Shown: piece after piece, positions 18,301-28,250 of the stretch
Numbering within the stretch: position 1 is the stretch's first letter
Layout: every line of letters starts with the position of its first letter
NCBI GenBank assembly: GCA_963575745.1
Contig: CAUYUJ010018905.1
Location: forward strand, 107,499-139,782
DNA length: 32,284 nucleotides
From: Prorocentrum cordatum
Lineage: Eukaryota > Sar > Dinophyceae > Prorocentrales > Prorocentraceae
Direction: 5' to 3'
Notes under the pieces: model-generated
What the model was told of the DNA's origin: nothing
Database searches by the model: none
The model's input: the letters and a program-made list of their open reading frames with translations, nothing else
Made by a program: the position numbers and the translations under genes

Positions 18301-20016
18301 CTGAACCCTCTCAGCGCCGACGCCCCAATTGAATCGTCTGCAGAAGTAGATCATCTCGACACCATGCGGGAGCTCATGGAGACGATTATGCTGAGGATCG
18401 ACGGAATCAGCTTGCCCTCGATTTCACTGAGTCCACTTGCCCTCGTGCTCGTGCTTAAATATCGCAAGCACGCTACTGTCACTACCAGGCCAGTTTGAAT
18501 TGGCTTGGTGTAGTTGCGTCTCTGTGCGCTCACGGATGACAGTGTTCATTGATGCAAAGTCTTGAAGTGGAGGACAACGACGACGACGACGAGCCGCCCG
18601 TGGTCCTGTGCACGAGGACCTGGCAGTAGCACGCCTCCTGCACCTGTCTGCGGAGCGTGGATTTCACAACGAAGGTCCTCTTCCCCTCTTCTGCCCTCTT
18701 CCTCCTTCATCGTCCTCATCTTCTCTCCCCATACACTCAACCCGTATAAGAAAGACGTACGATACGGATGCGAGGGCCTTAGAAGGCCATGCCGATACTT
18801 TGCGAAGAGATCGGCCGAAGGGCAAGGATGCAAGGGTAAACTTGGGAAGTCGTTCAGCCTTACTATACTATGAGGGTTAACTGTACTGTTTCTCGTCCTG
18901 ATCCTTCTTCTCATGCTCACCATGGTTTCCTCCTCCGCTGGCAACTAACGATCACACTGCGCTGCTACACGCAAAGCTGAGACGTGGTAGGCTCGTCGCA
19001 CCAAAGCTGACATCAACGACTTTCGCATCGAGCTCGTTCGGCTCAGCTCCAAAAGGCAAAGCAAAGAAACCCTGGATATTACCACACAAAGCTCAGCTAA
19101 AACAAAACTACGGTCGGCCTGGGCAAGCCCAGCTGGATAAGCGAACGTTGTAAGGCGCATGGAGTTTAACCGACGTTCAACCAATGGGAGACGAGCGCGT
19201 AGCATGATATGTATATGCAGAGCTTCTGTGTGCCCACCCAGATTGTCCAAGCATGCCGTGGTAAATCCGCTGATCCGGCGCGTGAGGTTCAAAAGCCTCA
19301 GCTAAAGCCTAGAGCCTGAGTTTCACATCTGCTGGGGGGGGGTGCCGGGTGGCTTACTTTGACAGGATTGCAAGCGGGGATTGAATAGCGAACGCTATAT
19401 CCTATCGGCGCTGTTCTGGCTCATGGCATCGCTGCCCTATATGATTACCACGAGCTTTCGTGGCAGAATCGAACCTGAGTGTTGGTTGGAAGGTCACATC
19501 CACAGATCGCTTATCTCTCTATCCCACTGGTTGCCTCTTACATTTCATCTTACTTACCGTCAAGGGATAAACTGTGGGATACCTCGACACGTCTGCGACG
19601 TTGTCTTAAGCAGCAGGGTCCCAGCTTATTACCTCATGGAGAACCTGACCTTCTCTTTTCACTTGGTAACGGAGCTGGCCTTATGTTTATAGGGTTGGTT
19701 CTTACATCAGGTGCTATGTGCATACTACACAACAGCGCAGGCGATCAGCCACTACACCCCCAATACTCCTCAACCAACTGGTAACTTACAGTCCTATACC
19801 TCCATCTCCCCACCGCGTGGCAACGCGCCACGCACAAACCAAGTCTCCACACTCATCCACAAACTGACGGCAACGTCAGACCAAACACCCAATCGTAACC
19901 CCACCAGTACGAGAAACACCCATGATACAAAACTTGACACCATCAACTACCATATGACCTAGCACTATGTCAAGGTTGCAACTTTTGGCATCATGTGAGC
20001 ATACCTAGGTCTGGCC
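18301..20016. other. 1.7-kb stretch of lower GC without a recognisable gene
   Basis: Less biased composition than the rest of the window and free of long simple repeats, so it would be the likeliest place for an ordinary gene, yet no frame exceeds about 130 codons. Two overlapping plus-strand frames (19381-19692 and 19479-19784) are readable and moderately hydrophobic (SALFWLMASLPYMITTSF), but I recognise no domain. A G-run (19334-19341) and the end of the Gag-like element's upstream side fall here. Confidence 0.5.
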
Positions 20017-20756
20017 GTGGGATACATGCGATGGATGAAAAACACGCATTCGGGGCCCCTTTTGGGACAGGCCGCTGAATTACAGCGCGGCCTAGGGGGT
20101 TCAGCCAGGACGCTGGCTACGAGGGTGCCGTGTACCATCAACTGCGGTGGAACTTTACATGTTGGACGGACGCACCGACGGAGTCACAGATATCATGTAC
20201 ATCCGAAGCGTCAAGTTCGAAAACCTCGAGGACGAGCGACAGCTCACCTCGGGTACAGCCCCCATCGACTTCAGAGTTGATAGAGGCGAGCGCATCGACT
20301 CAGTGCTGGCCCGCTTTGAAACCGCCAGGCTGGAAGCAGACTCGGCGAGTTTAAAAATGACCAACTTCCAGATCTTAATGCTCATTGCATTCCGCGCCTT
20401 GGGAGTAAGTACTTGCCGAACAGGCAGCACAACTATTGCAACCGCTCAATCATCAGCTGCCTCGTACCAAACAACAGCACGATCAACTCTTGGAGCGCGC
20501 GCGCAGCCATGGACACTTGGCTGAATGCCCCCCAGGAAACATCGTGGGCATCTTCAGCGGTCGCAACGCTGGCGCATGCCATGCCGAAGTAAGCGGCACG
20601 CCGGAAGTCATGCCGAACAACATCTGGAACGATGGAGGGCCCACTGGACCCACAACGCTTCTAGGCCAAGAAGCCAACAACACACAAGCTTCTGGCTCAA
20701 ATACTGGCTGGCCATCTGCCGTCACCCACGCGCCACCCGACGCGACCACCCTCTGA
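20017..20756 (+). pseudogene. Gag-like segment of an LTR-type retroelement, in three frames
   Basis: Piece 1 (frame of 20017) contains LGQAAELQRGLGGSARTLAT, similar to the 'K-A-L---L-G-A' helix of Gag-like proteins. Piece 2 (frame of 20147) contains DGRTDGVTDIMYIRSVKFEN, then FRVDRGERIDSVLARFETAR and LEADSASLKMTNFQILMLIA. Piece 3, after a shift at about 20400-20412, gives VLAEQAAQLLQPLNHQLPRT and QQHDQLLERARSHGHLAE. The order 'R-G--ID--L-RFE-A---A', a helix ending in 'L-GV', and '-LL-PL---LP-T---' matches the capsid-like part of copia/gypsy Gag, which packages element RNA. The tail (to TGA at 20754) is Asn/Thr/Pro-rich, as Gag tails often are. No zinc knuckle, protease or LTR was found nearby, and it converges on the minus-strand ORF1-like remnant. 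Confidence 0.5.
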
Positions 20757-20959
20757 AGTTCCCCCAGCCAACAAGAAGACGACTTCTTCGACTCGGGCAC
20801 GGATACCGACACGGGACCGTCCTTGTTGAGGTACTTGCGTTCCGCTGCCTGTCGACACAGCAAGCTGGGAGGAACCTGGCACTGAAAATTATGTTGACAT
20901 GTTGATTGTGTTGCGAGCATTAGCGCGCCGTTTTGATCCGCGCTCTCAGCTCTATTAAT

Positions 20960-21918
20960 CACTGTCCGTGCCAGGGTCTGGGCCCGCAGTGATTTGGGTA
21001 AGAAAAATATTTAATGAATCGCCCACCTTCTCCTCGACGGACTTACCCACTGCAGTCGTTTTCCAATGTCCGTGTTCGTCGTACCACGCCACCTTCTTCC
21101 ATTTACCGTGACTATCCGCTTGCCCCACAAGATCTGCACGGTGTCCGTCTGGTGCTTCGGCTCCTTACACAGGTGGTACTTTGTGTAGCCAAGCCGCTTG
21201 TCAGCAACGTGCTCTTCCGTGGCTTGGTTGTTCTTGAAAAACACACCATCCAACCAACTGTTGTCTACCATCCCCTGGTACTTCTTGTAGGATTCCACTT
21301 TAGCTGATATGGTCGGGAACGTAACCATTGCCATGTTTGCTGGGTTTCGGAAAGTCTCCACGTTGAGGTCGGTGACGTCGTCCAGGATGTTGCTTAAGAT
21401 GCCCTTCGGCTTCTCCACCAATTCATCAGAGTCGAGCGGGTCCTTGAAGCCCAGAGCAATTTCCCGCTTGTTCCTGTCGTCTGTGTCGGTGCGGCTACGT
21501 TTGTTGCCTGAGTTCATGTTAATTGTTTATTTGATTTCCTTTATGTCGTTCTTCAAGATCTCGTTCGAATCTTTTACTTCCTTCACTGTGGTCTTCATCT
21601 CCGCTTTGGCCGCCTCCACCGCTTCCTCGGCCAAGTTTGCAGCAGCTTTCGCTTGCCGTGCGATGACCGTCGCCTCCGCCGCATTGTTTTTGTACTCTTC
21701 ATATCTGCCCTCATGCCCTCCATCATGCCCATCATCTTCATCATCATTCCCTTCATGTCCATCTCCTCATCCTCCTTCACCTCCCCATCCGCGCATAGAT
21801 CCGAGGTGTCCGAGTCGCCCTCCTCATTCTTCTTCGCATACTCTTTGTCCGGAGCCTCAGGGCTGCTACCCTGAGGTTTGAATTTCCGTCCACCGCTCTC
21901 TGCAACTGCCACTGCCAT
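20960..21918 (-). pseudogene. ORF1-like retroelement protein: Met-rich acidic head, coiled coil, RNA-binding-type domain
   Basis: The minus strand from the ATG at 21918 reads MAVAVAESGGRKFKPQGSSP, an acidic stretch (EEGDSDTSDLCADGEVKEDE) and a Met-rich run (MDMKGMMMKMMGMMEGM). A shift near 21700 then gives a heptad-rich helix (NNAAEATVIARQAKAAANLA, EEAVEAAKAEMKTTVKEVKD) up to an in-frame TAA (21527-21529). Four codons later the same frame resumes at MNSGNKRSRTDTDDRNKREI (ATG 21515-21517). A globular part follows: LGFKDPLDSDELVEK, NPANMAMVTFPTISAKVESY and DKRLGYTKYHLCKEPKHQTD, then VQILWGKRIVTVNGR. A last shift near 21095 continues WYDEHGHWKTTAVGKSVEEK. Non-LTR ORF1 proteins are trimeric coiled-coil RNA chaperones with an RRM-type fold. 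The layout fits, but RNP motifs are not proved. It is the most protein-like sequence in the window, with low-bias codon use. Confidence 0.6.
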
Positions 21919-22024
21919 GGGCAATGCCGGACATGACGCAAAGTTGATGTAGACATGTATGTAGAGATCGGGTTGAACCGTGGACGCCTTGAGGCCTTGA
22001 GCCTTGAGCCTTGACGCCTTGAGT

Positions 22025-22395
22025 TTGAGCCAACCCCAAGAGGACCCCAAGAGACCCCCGAGACAACCCGAGACCCCCAAGAGGCCCAAAGGACCCCCGA
22101 GACAACCCCAAGAGGACCCCAAGACGGCCCAAGAGGCTCCAAAAAGGGCCTCCAGGGAGAGCCGAAAAAGCCAAAATCATTGATTTCCCATGAGCTTTTG
22201 AAGGATTGTGGCATTTGCTTTTTGTTGTGGCTTCCCACGGCCCGAGACGGCCCAAGTGCCCCCCAAAAATCGCACAAGAAGCCCAAGACGGCCCCAAGAG
22301 GCCCCCAAGACGGCCCAAGACGGCACAAGAGGCCTCCAAGACGTCCTCCAAGAAGGCCCGAAAGGGTCAAAATGGCCTCCACACGGCCAAGATGA
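22025..22395 (+). repeat. CCAAGA-type arrays (two blocks)
   Basis: Blocks at about 22030-22165 (GAGACCCCCAAGAGGCCC units) and 22240-22395 (CCCCAAGACGGCCCAAGAGG units) flank a short AT-richer leader with AAAATCATTGATTTCCCATG. The same AAAATCATTGAT stands in the leader at 24025. Minus-strand WG-LG frames are explained by the repeat. Confidence 0.85.
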
Positions 22396-22411
22396 TCTTG
22401 AAGATGCCCAC

Positions 22412-22450
22412 GTGTTCCCCGAACGCTTTCCAAACCGATTCGGGGAACAC
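22412..22450. other. Perfect 12-bp inverted repeat (hairpin)
   Basis: GTGTTCCCCGAA at 22412-22423 and its exact reverse complement TTCGGGGAACAC at 22439-22450, with a 15-base loop. It could fold in DNA or RNA. No T-run follows and no gene is adjacent, so there is no reason to call it a terminator. Confidence 0.75.
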
Positions 22451-22499
22451 ATGGTTCGATAGCTTGGCAGGCCTCTGGCAACAAAGTTCGGCCACATAG

Positions 22500-23284
22500 G
22501 CGCTTCCAAAAAGGCAGGGGGCGCGGTGACTCGCCGTAGGCGTCTTCGATAATGCCCACAGGGCCCCAGCTCAGCTCTCCTCTTTCTACCAAAAGGGGGC
22601 GGGGTAAAAAGGGAGGGCGAGAAAGGAGCCCACTGCCGCCTCCTGCAATAGTCATTGGCGATGGCCCGGGCACGGAAATCCCACCAGCCCTTTGGGGCGT
22701 GAGTGGTTCAGGGACTTTCTTCTTCCAACCCCCCTTCTTCCCCTTCGGAGAAGGGTTTATGACTGTTTCCTATGAATCTACACCCCTTCCCCCAGGCGAC
22801 CAGTGGCCAACCAGGAACCATGCGGCCCCCCCACCATCCCTGTCAAAACCGATACAAAACGCACCCTGCCTCCACATTTGGAGCGTGCGCGGCCAACCCG
22901 ATGCGGGCCTCCCCCACCATCCCTGCCAAAAAATAGCAATACAAAGTACACTCTGTAGCAAAGTCTTGAATCATGTTCGTGAGGCCCGCGAGCATTTTGC
23001 ATTGTTTTGACAGGGAAAGCGGGGGTGTCAGCATATTGTCTGCTGCGCGCAGGGCTGTCACCCTAACAAAGAACAAAACATAATGCACCTCGAGGCTATA
23101 TCTGGATCATGCGCGGCCAACCCGCGATCACAGTCAAGTGGTGTTTGACAGGGGCGGCGGGGGTGGTGACGTATGGCCTGCTGTGCGCAGGCCCATCAGA
23201 CACAATAATAGGCATTGCTGTTCGACAAGGATGGTGAGGACCGCCATGTTTCCCGATGTGTGCTGTCACGTGCGCAGGCGCACC
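22500..23284. other. Stretch without a gene; short direct repeats
   Basis: TGCGCGGCCAACCCG-like motifs recur near 22805, 22890 and 23113, and CCACCATCCCTG recurs at 22831 and 22914 (83 bases apart), so part of this is an old tandem repeat. TTTGACAGGG recurs at about 23007 and 23147. No protein motif is visible. Confidence 0.55.
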
Positions 23285-23450
23285 TGACACGCTCTGCACA
23301 TTTTGCCCGAATGTGGCGCACCTGGCGCGGCTGGAGCATGCGGCACACCTGGCGCACGCGGAGCACGTGGCGCATCTGGCGCCCCAGGGGTGCCTGGCGC
23401 GCGTGGCGCGCCTGGCACGCGTGGCGCACCTCGCGTCGCGCACGTGGGGT
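23285..23450 (+). repeat. CACCTGGCG-type minisatellite (9-base register)
   Basis: Irregular units of CTGGCGCR/GTGGCGC/GGAGCA. Because the register is a multiple of three, one plus frame (from 23303) reads as about a dozen Gly-x-y triplets (GAPGAAGACGTPGARGARGA) and the minus strand also gives Pro/Gly/Ala triplets. I treat it as repeat DNA rather than a collagen-like gene. Confidence 0.75.
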
Positions 23451-23644
23451 CGGTTTTGGTTCCCATGATCTGTCCATCCAAAGACGACCGCTGAACATGT
23501 TAAGGCTCGGGTGTTACTTATGTGTTGGGAGGGCGGGTGGGAGTGAGCTAGACGGCTTGTTATCTAGGGGGTGTCTTGACCCCTCCCCCTGCCCCCTCCC
23601 CCTGGACCTGGAGGGGGGGTCGCGAGGTGTGAGAGCGTTCAAAA

Positions 23645-23990
23645 CAGTCTTGGCGAGGAAGCCGACAGCGTTGATATTACTCAGGTTTTGGCCTCCTGAA
23701 GGGGGCCCTAATTCAGGAGCTCTCCTCATTTGAGCGATCTCCTCCAAGATGGCCCAAAGATGGTCCCCAAGGCTCCCAAGGGCGCTCCAAGAGGGCCCCA
23801 AGAGGCGCGAGGAGGCCCCATGAGGCCCCCAAGAGGCCCCCGCAAGATACCCTCAAGAGGCTCCCAAGATGGCCCCCTAGACGCCCCCAGAGGCACCCAA
23901 GACGCCCCAAGAGACCCCAAGAGGCGCCCAGGAGGCCCCAAGAAGCCTCCCAGATGCTCCCAATAGACCCCCAAGAGGCCCCAAGAGACC
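23645..23990 (+). repeat. Leader plus CCAAGA array upstream of cassette copy 2
   Basis: The leader (23645-23755) resembles those at 11620 and 24025: GTCTTGGCGAGG, ACTCAGGTTTTGGCCTCCTG, TTTGAGCGATCTCCTCCAAG. A CCAAGA array of about 235 bases follows and passes into cassette copy 2. Confidence 0.82.
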
Positions 23991-24607
23991 CCCCAGAGGC
24001 ACCCAAGACGCCCCAAGGCGCCTCGGCGGGAATGCCAAAATCATTGATTGTGCTGAGGTGTTGACAAAATTTTGACCTGGGGGACCCTAAGCAAGGAGCC
24101 CCTCTCCTTTGATCGATCTATCCCAAGATGGCCCCAAGATGGCCCCCGTGGCTCCCAAGGGTGCCCTGAGACGGCCCCAAGAGGTGCCCAGGAGGCCCAG
24201 AGAGGCGGGCAAGAGGCCCCCCAGGTGCCCCAAAGAGGCTCCCAAGAGACCCCCAACAGGCTCCAGGCGGCCCCCCAGATATACCACAGACGCCACAAGA
24301 GGCCTCCAGGACTGCCAAGAGCTCCCAAAGAAGACCCAAAAGGACTCCAACAAAAACTGTCGAACGAAATCCGATGAGACTCCGAGAGGCATCCACGAGG
24401 CATCTGGCCTTTCTGCCTTCCGCCTGTTCCTCCTCTTTCCTAGTCCCTCCTCCTCCTCCTCCTCCTCCTCCTCCTCCTCCTCCTCCTCCTCCTCCCTCAT
24501 CCCGCCTCCCTCCTCCCTCCTCCCTCCTCCCTCCTCCTCCTCCTCCTCCTCCGTCTCCTCGTCCTCTTGGGATACGATGCCGACCAAACCCTTTATTCAA
24601 CTGCATT
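23991..24607 (+). repeat. Composite CCAAGA/CCT cassette, copy 2
   Basis: Same parts and order as 11592-12145: CCCCAGAGGCACCCAAGACG junction, leader ending CCTTTGATCGATCTATCCCA, CCAAGA array (24115-24330), joint with GACTCCGAGAGGCA and CTGGCCTTTCTGC, CCT tract (24448-24560), tail CCTCTTGGGATA...CTTTATTCAACTGCAT. The tail differs by several substitutions and a short indel, so the copies are old but clearly related. Confidence 0.85.
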
Positions 24608-25860
24608 ATACTCCAAAATAACGATGTCGAGATTTAGCACTGTTTGAAAACTGAAACGTTTCTTGCACAACAATACTAAACTGTGGGAGCACAGCTGTCA
24701 GAACAAGACGTTTGCTAACACCGACCGCATGGCTCGTTTTAGATAACGCCACGTGGCAATTGCGTTGCCCCCAACAGCTGAACACAACCGGGTGCTGGTC
24801 ACTCCATCTGCCAGGTGGCCAAAGTCTATCACAATATCCGCCACCGTACTTTGAGGCGTGACAACATACTGAGTGATGACGGGGGATGGGGGAACACTGG
24901 GGAAGGAGGCCAGATAGACGGAGGGACGGCAAGTGACTTAGGGAGAAACGGTGTGGGCGCAAAACTGTAAGGGGGGAGACGGGGGATTCATAGAAACTGT
25001 GGGCAGCGGGCATGGCAGAATGTCTTTGGGCGCAAGCAAAGCGCAAGCGAGTCGGGCACGTACGACGGACTCACCGGCTTCCAATGTCCAAATATTAGTA
25101 GTCGCGGAAGGTGTCGCGACCGTTGCAGGCTGCTCCCCAAGGCTCGAATGACCTCTGCTATGACCCAGCATCCCTTGTGAGATATTACCATGCCGCGGAA
25201 AACACTTATTGCACCGACCTTGTAGACGTGCTGCAGCGGATTGTTGCGTGGATTTCTGTCAACGCAGGAACCCTGAATCCTCGAGCGAAAAACGGAGTGA
25301 ATTTCACGTAGATTTTTTGTAGTCCTCATTCCTGGCCAAGAAAATCCGCACGAAATTCACCTCGAAATCCGGAACGAAATTCTCCAGGACAACCCGGGCC
25401 AACCCTATGGTTTTTCGAACGAAATCCGCTCTGCGATGTTGGCGCTACGAGAACACGGCCGGGGCGCCCCAACTAATTGTCACTGCGCCTGCTGCTTCGA
25501 GAGGGATCGAACCGTGAGGGCCCTGCGCCAGCAGAGCTTTGCCCGCCACGGCAGGAAACTTGCCAGGATCGTAGCATCGGCGGGCAGCGCTGGGGCGCCT
25601 TGCGTTAGGTCGGGCATGTCCCCCTACAGGCAGATTTGGAGGAAAAATAACACATGGTAAAGAAACACGCCAACCAAAAAAGTTGTCCCCAGACGATCTT
25701 TTGACTATTTATGAATATTCCTCCTGTAGAGGGACATGCCCGACTCAAGCATTGCGCCTGCACGTGCGGAAGAGAGAAAGAAGCTGCCGCGGGTGGAAAG
25801 GGCGAGGGAATCCAAACTGGGGGGCCCCAGACAAGCGAAGCGCTCCTGGGGAAACCAAGA
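24608..25860. other. 1.25-kb stretch without a recognisable gene
   Basis: Ordinary complexity. A cluster of CGAAATC-type words (ACGAAATTCACC, ACGAAATTCTCC, ACGAAATCCGCT) lies at about 25345-25430. Minus frame 24606-25046 is open for 146 codons but shows no motif. Nothing else is seen. Confidence 0.5.
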
Positions 25861-26051
25861 GGTACACGTCGGTCGGAAGAAGTAGGTAGAAACATGAAGT
25901 AGGAAGGCAGATATAGTAGATTAGGCTCAGGTCCTCCCATAGAATAACAAGACACAGCAAAAACATGTCGATCCTTGAAGTAGGAAGGCGCTTGAGATAG
26001 ATTGGGATCTGGGAATCCAAAAATACCTACTTTCAGCGACTGGCGTGTACC
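25861..26051 (+). repeat. 191-bp repeat, copy 1 of a 313-bp-period pair
   Basis: From GGTACACGTCGGTCGGAAGA to TTTCAGCGACTGGCGTGTA. The partner is 26174-26364, 313 bases downstream in the same orientation, with about one substitution per ten bases. Both include AACATGAAGTAGGAAGG and GATCTGGGAATCCAA. Confidence 0.88.
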
Positions 26052-26069
26052 GATACCGCTACCCCCTCG

Positions 26070-26160
26070 GACCTCTCCTGGGGTGCGCTCTGACCAGGAT
26101 TTCGGGGCGAATCCAGCAATGGCGACGAGGACCTCCCAGGGCGCACAAAAAGGGCAAACG
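26070..26160 (+). repeat. Dispersed repeat, copy 2 (partner 5595-5680)
   Basis: CTCTCCTGGGGTGCGCTCTG to AAAAAGGGCAAAC. It lies between the two 191-bp repeats. Confidence 0.7.
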
Positions 26161-26173
26161 GGCGGAGGGCAGA

Positions 26174-26364
26174 GGTACACGCCGGTCGGAAGAAGTGGGT
26201 AAAAACATGAAGTAGGAAGGTGGATAAAGTGGATTGGGTCCAGGCCCTCCCAGAGAATAACAAAACATAGCGAAAGCATGCCGATTCTTGAAGTAGGAAG
26301 GCGCTTGAAGTAGACTGGGATCTGGGAATCCAATAATACCTACTTTCAACGACCAGCGTGTATG
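26174..26364 (+). repeat. 191-bp repeat, copy 2
   Basis: Second copy of the unit described at 25861. It begins GGTACACGCCGGTCGGAAGA and ends near CAGCGTGTATG. Confidence 0.88.
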
Positions 26365-26609
26365 GGTGCCTTGTCCTCCTTTAATCTCCGACGCGGCCTT
26401 ACTTCTCCGCGACGCTCAGACGCCACGGGCTGGCGCTGCTGGCGAGCTGTTTCCCCTGGGGCCCTCCCGGCTCGCCTGGCAAAGCGGGCCCCTCCCCGAA
26501 GCACCGCCGTGCTGCCGAAACGTGGCGGGCCTCCGAACGTGGTCGGCTTGTTTTCCGTGTGGGGCGTCACGAGGTTGTGAGCCTTTCGGGCTGCACCCGG
26601 ACTCCCTCC

Positions 26610-26793
26610 CAGGAGAGCCCAGAATGGCATCGGCAAGTCGGATCGGCGATCGAAATGAATCGAATCGGCGGAGATCGGCACGCCAGTTCCATTGAGGAAT
26701 CGGAGTCCAAATCGGAATCCGAAGTCGAATCGAATCGGAATCGGAGGCAATCGAAATCGAAGCGAATCCAATCGGAGGAACCGAAATGAGCCA
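26610..26793 (+). repeat. GAATCGGAATCC-rich dispersed repeat, copy 2
   Basis: Same order and orientation as copy 1 (6331-6550): CAGGAGAGCCCAGAAT, GTCGGATCGGCGATCGAAAT, TCCATTGAGGAATCGGA, GAACCGAAATGAGCC. It is followed by a GGA tract after only about 25 bases, against about 220 in copy 1. Confidence 0.88.
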
Positions 26794-26817
26794 TGCCCTC
26801 CTCGTCGTCAAACAGGG

Positions 26818-26905
26818 AGAGGGAGGAGGAGGAGGAGGAGGAGGAGGAGGAGGAGGAGGAGGAGGAGGAGAGGAGGAAGGAGGAGGAGGAGGAGGAGGAG
26901 GAGGT
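26818..26905 (+). repeat. (GGA)n tract after GAATCGGAATCC repeat copy 2
   Basis: Near-pure GGA with a single GAGAGGAGGAAGGA interruption. Its position after the dispersed repeat mirrors 6769-6998. Confidence 0.94.
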
Positions 26906-27069
26906 GCAGCAGCAAGGGGAAGAAGAGTGGGGGGCCTCTGGAGGATGTCGGCGGCTGCAGCGAGTTCTGGCAAGCAGCCTCCCATCCTGCTGCGACTCCT
27001 TCTCCTCCCCCTTTTCCCCCTTCGGCCATGATCTACTCTTACTACAAGTAGCACCCCGCCATTGCGGAT

Positions 27070-27295
27070 CATAATGAGGGAGAGAGGGGAGAGGGGAGAG
27101 GGGAGGGGAGGGAGAGGGGAGAGGGAGGGGAGAGAGGGGGGAGAGGGAGGGGGGGCGCCCAGGGCGAGAGGGAGAGGGGCGGGCGCCGGGTGGGTCGCGG
27201 GCGGGTTGCGGGCGAGTCGCTGGCGGGTCGCGGGTGGGCCGCGGGTGGGCCGCGGGCGGGGCGCGGGTGGGTCGCGGGCTGGGTCGCGAGAGGGA
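27070..27295 (+). repeat. GA-rich run followed by GGGTGGGTCGCG minisatellite
   Basis: 27070-27155 is GAGAGGGGAGAGGG-type purine DNA. 27188-27295 holds about nine 12-13 base units of GGGTGGGTCGCG/GGGCGGGGCGCG. The G-runs could form quadruplexes. Gly/Arg frames here are artefacts. Confidence 0.85.
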
Positions 27296-27412
27296 CGACA
27301 ACTCAACGCGGCGCAACGCAACAGCAATCCGCACCGCGGAACCCAACGTCAGCAACACACCCAGGGACAGTGAATGACCGGTCGGCTCCCCCTCGCTCTG
27401 ATCATTCCACCT

Positions 27413-27455
27413 CCTCCTCCTCCTCCTCCTCCTTCTCCTCCTCCTCGCCCCTCCC
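27413..27455 (+). repeat. Short (CCT)n tract
   Basis: CCT triplets with one CTT, followed by CCCTCCCTTCC. No gene context. Confidence 0.9.
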
Positions 27456-27689
27456 TTCCACTCCCCCCAACTATTTTCATGTCTTTCGGGATTGACTCCG
27501 CACATCTACCCTGGAGCTCCATTGCGCAACGAACAAGAATGCACGAAATGATCGGGCCTCGTGACCACTTGCACCGCCGTGGCACTTCCAGGCTGGCGCT
27601 TTCCAGAGCAATTGCTTCAGCAAGGAAGGAGCTGCGACAGTGATGAACACGCAACTGGTGTCCAATATCGCTGTAATTTGCCATGCGAT

Positions 27690-28250
27690 TGCTGATCCTT
27701 GGGCCTCTTGGGGGCCTGTGGGGGCTTCTTCGAGGCATCTTTGGAGCCGTCGTTGGGGCCACTCTGGGCTATCTTGGGGCCCTCTTGGGGCGCTTCAGGG
27801 CCGTCTTGGAAGCCATCTTGGGCGCCTTGGAGGCCTCCTGGGGCCCTCTTGGGGCCGTCTTTGGGGCTTCTTGGCCCGTCACGGGGCCATCTTGGAGGCC
27901 TCTTGGGCGCTCTTGGGATATTTTGGGGGCCTCTTGGGCCATCGGAAGGCCGCAAATGCCAAAATCCCTCAAACACCGATGGGCGATCGTTGATTGAGCC
28001 CCTTGGGGCTCTTGGGGCTGTCTTGGGACGTCTTGGCGGCCTCTTGAGCAATCTTGAAGCCATTTCGGGGCTTCTTGGGCCCATATTGGGCTATCTTGGG
28101 CCCTCTTGGGCCCATCGCGGCCGTATTGGAGACATGGTTGGACCGTCTTGAAGGCGATCTTGGATCGCCTTGGCCATCTTGGAGGCATCTTGGAGGCCAT
28201 CTTGACCGTCTTGGACGTGATCGGGCCAACGAAGGGCGGATTTTCGGCAA
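27690..28250 (-). repeat. CCAAGA-type array in inverted orientation
   Basis: Plus strand reads TCTTGGGGCCCTCTTGGGGC, the reverse complement of the arrays at 11.5, 22 and 24 kb. Leader-like pieces occur at about 27955-27995 (AAAATCCCTCAAACACCG) and 28215-28250. It has no CCT tract on its expected 3' side. Confidence 0.87.
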
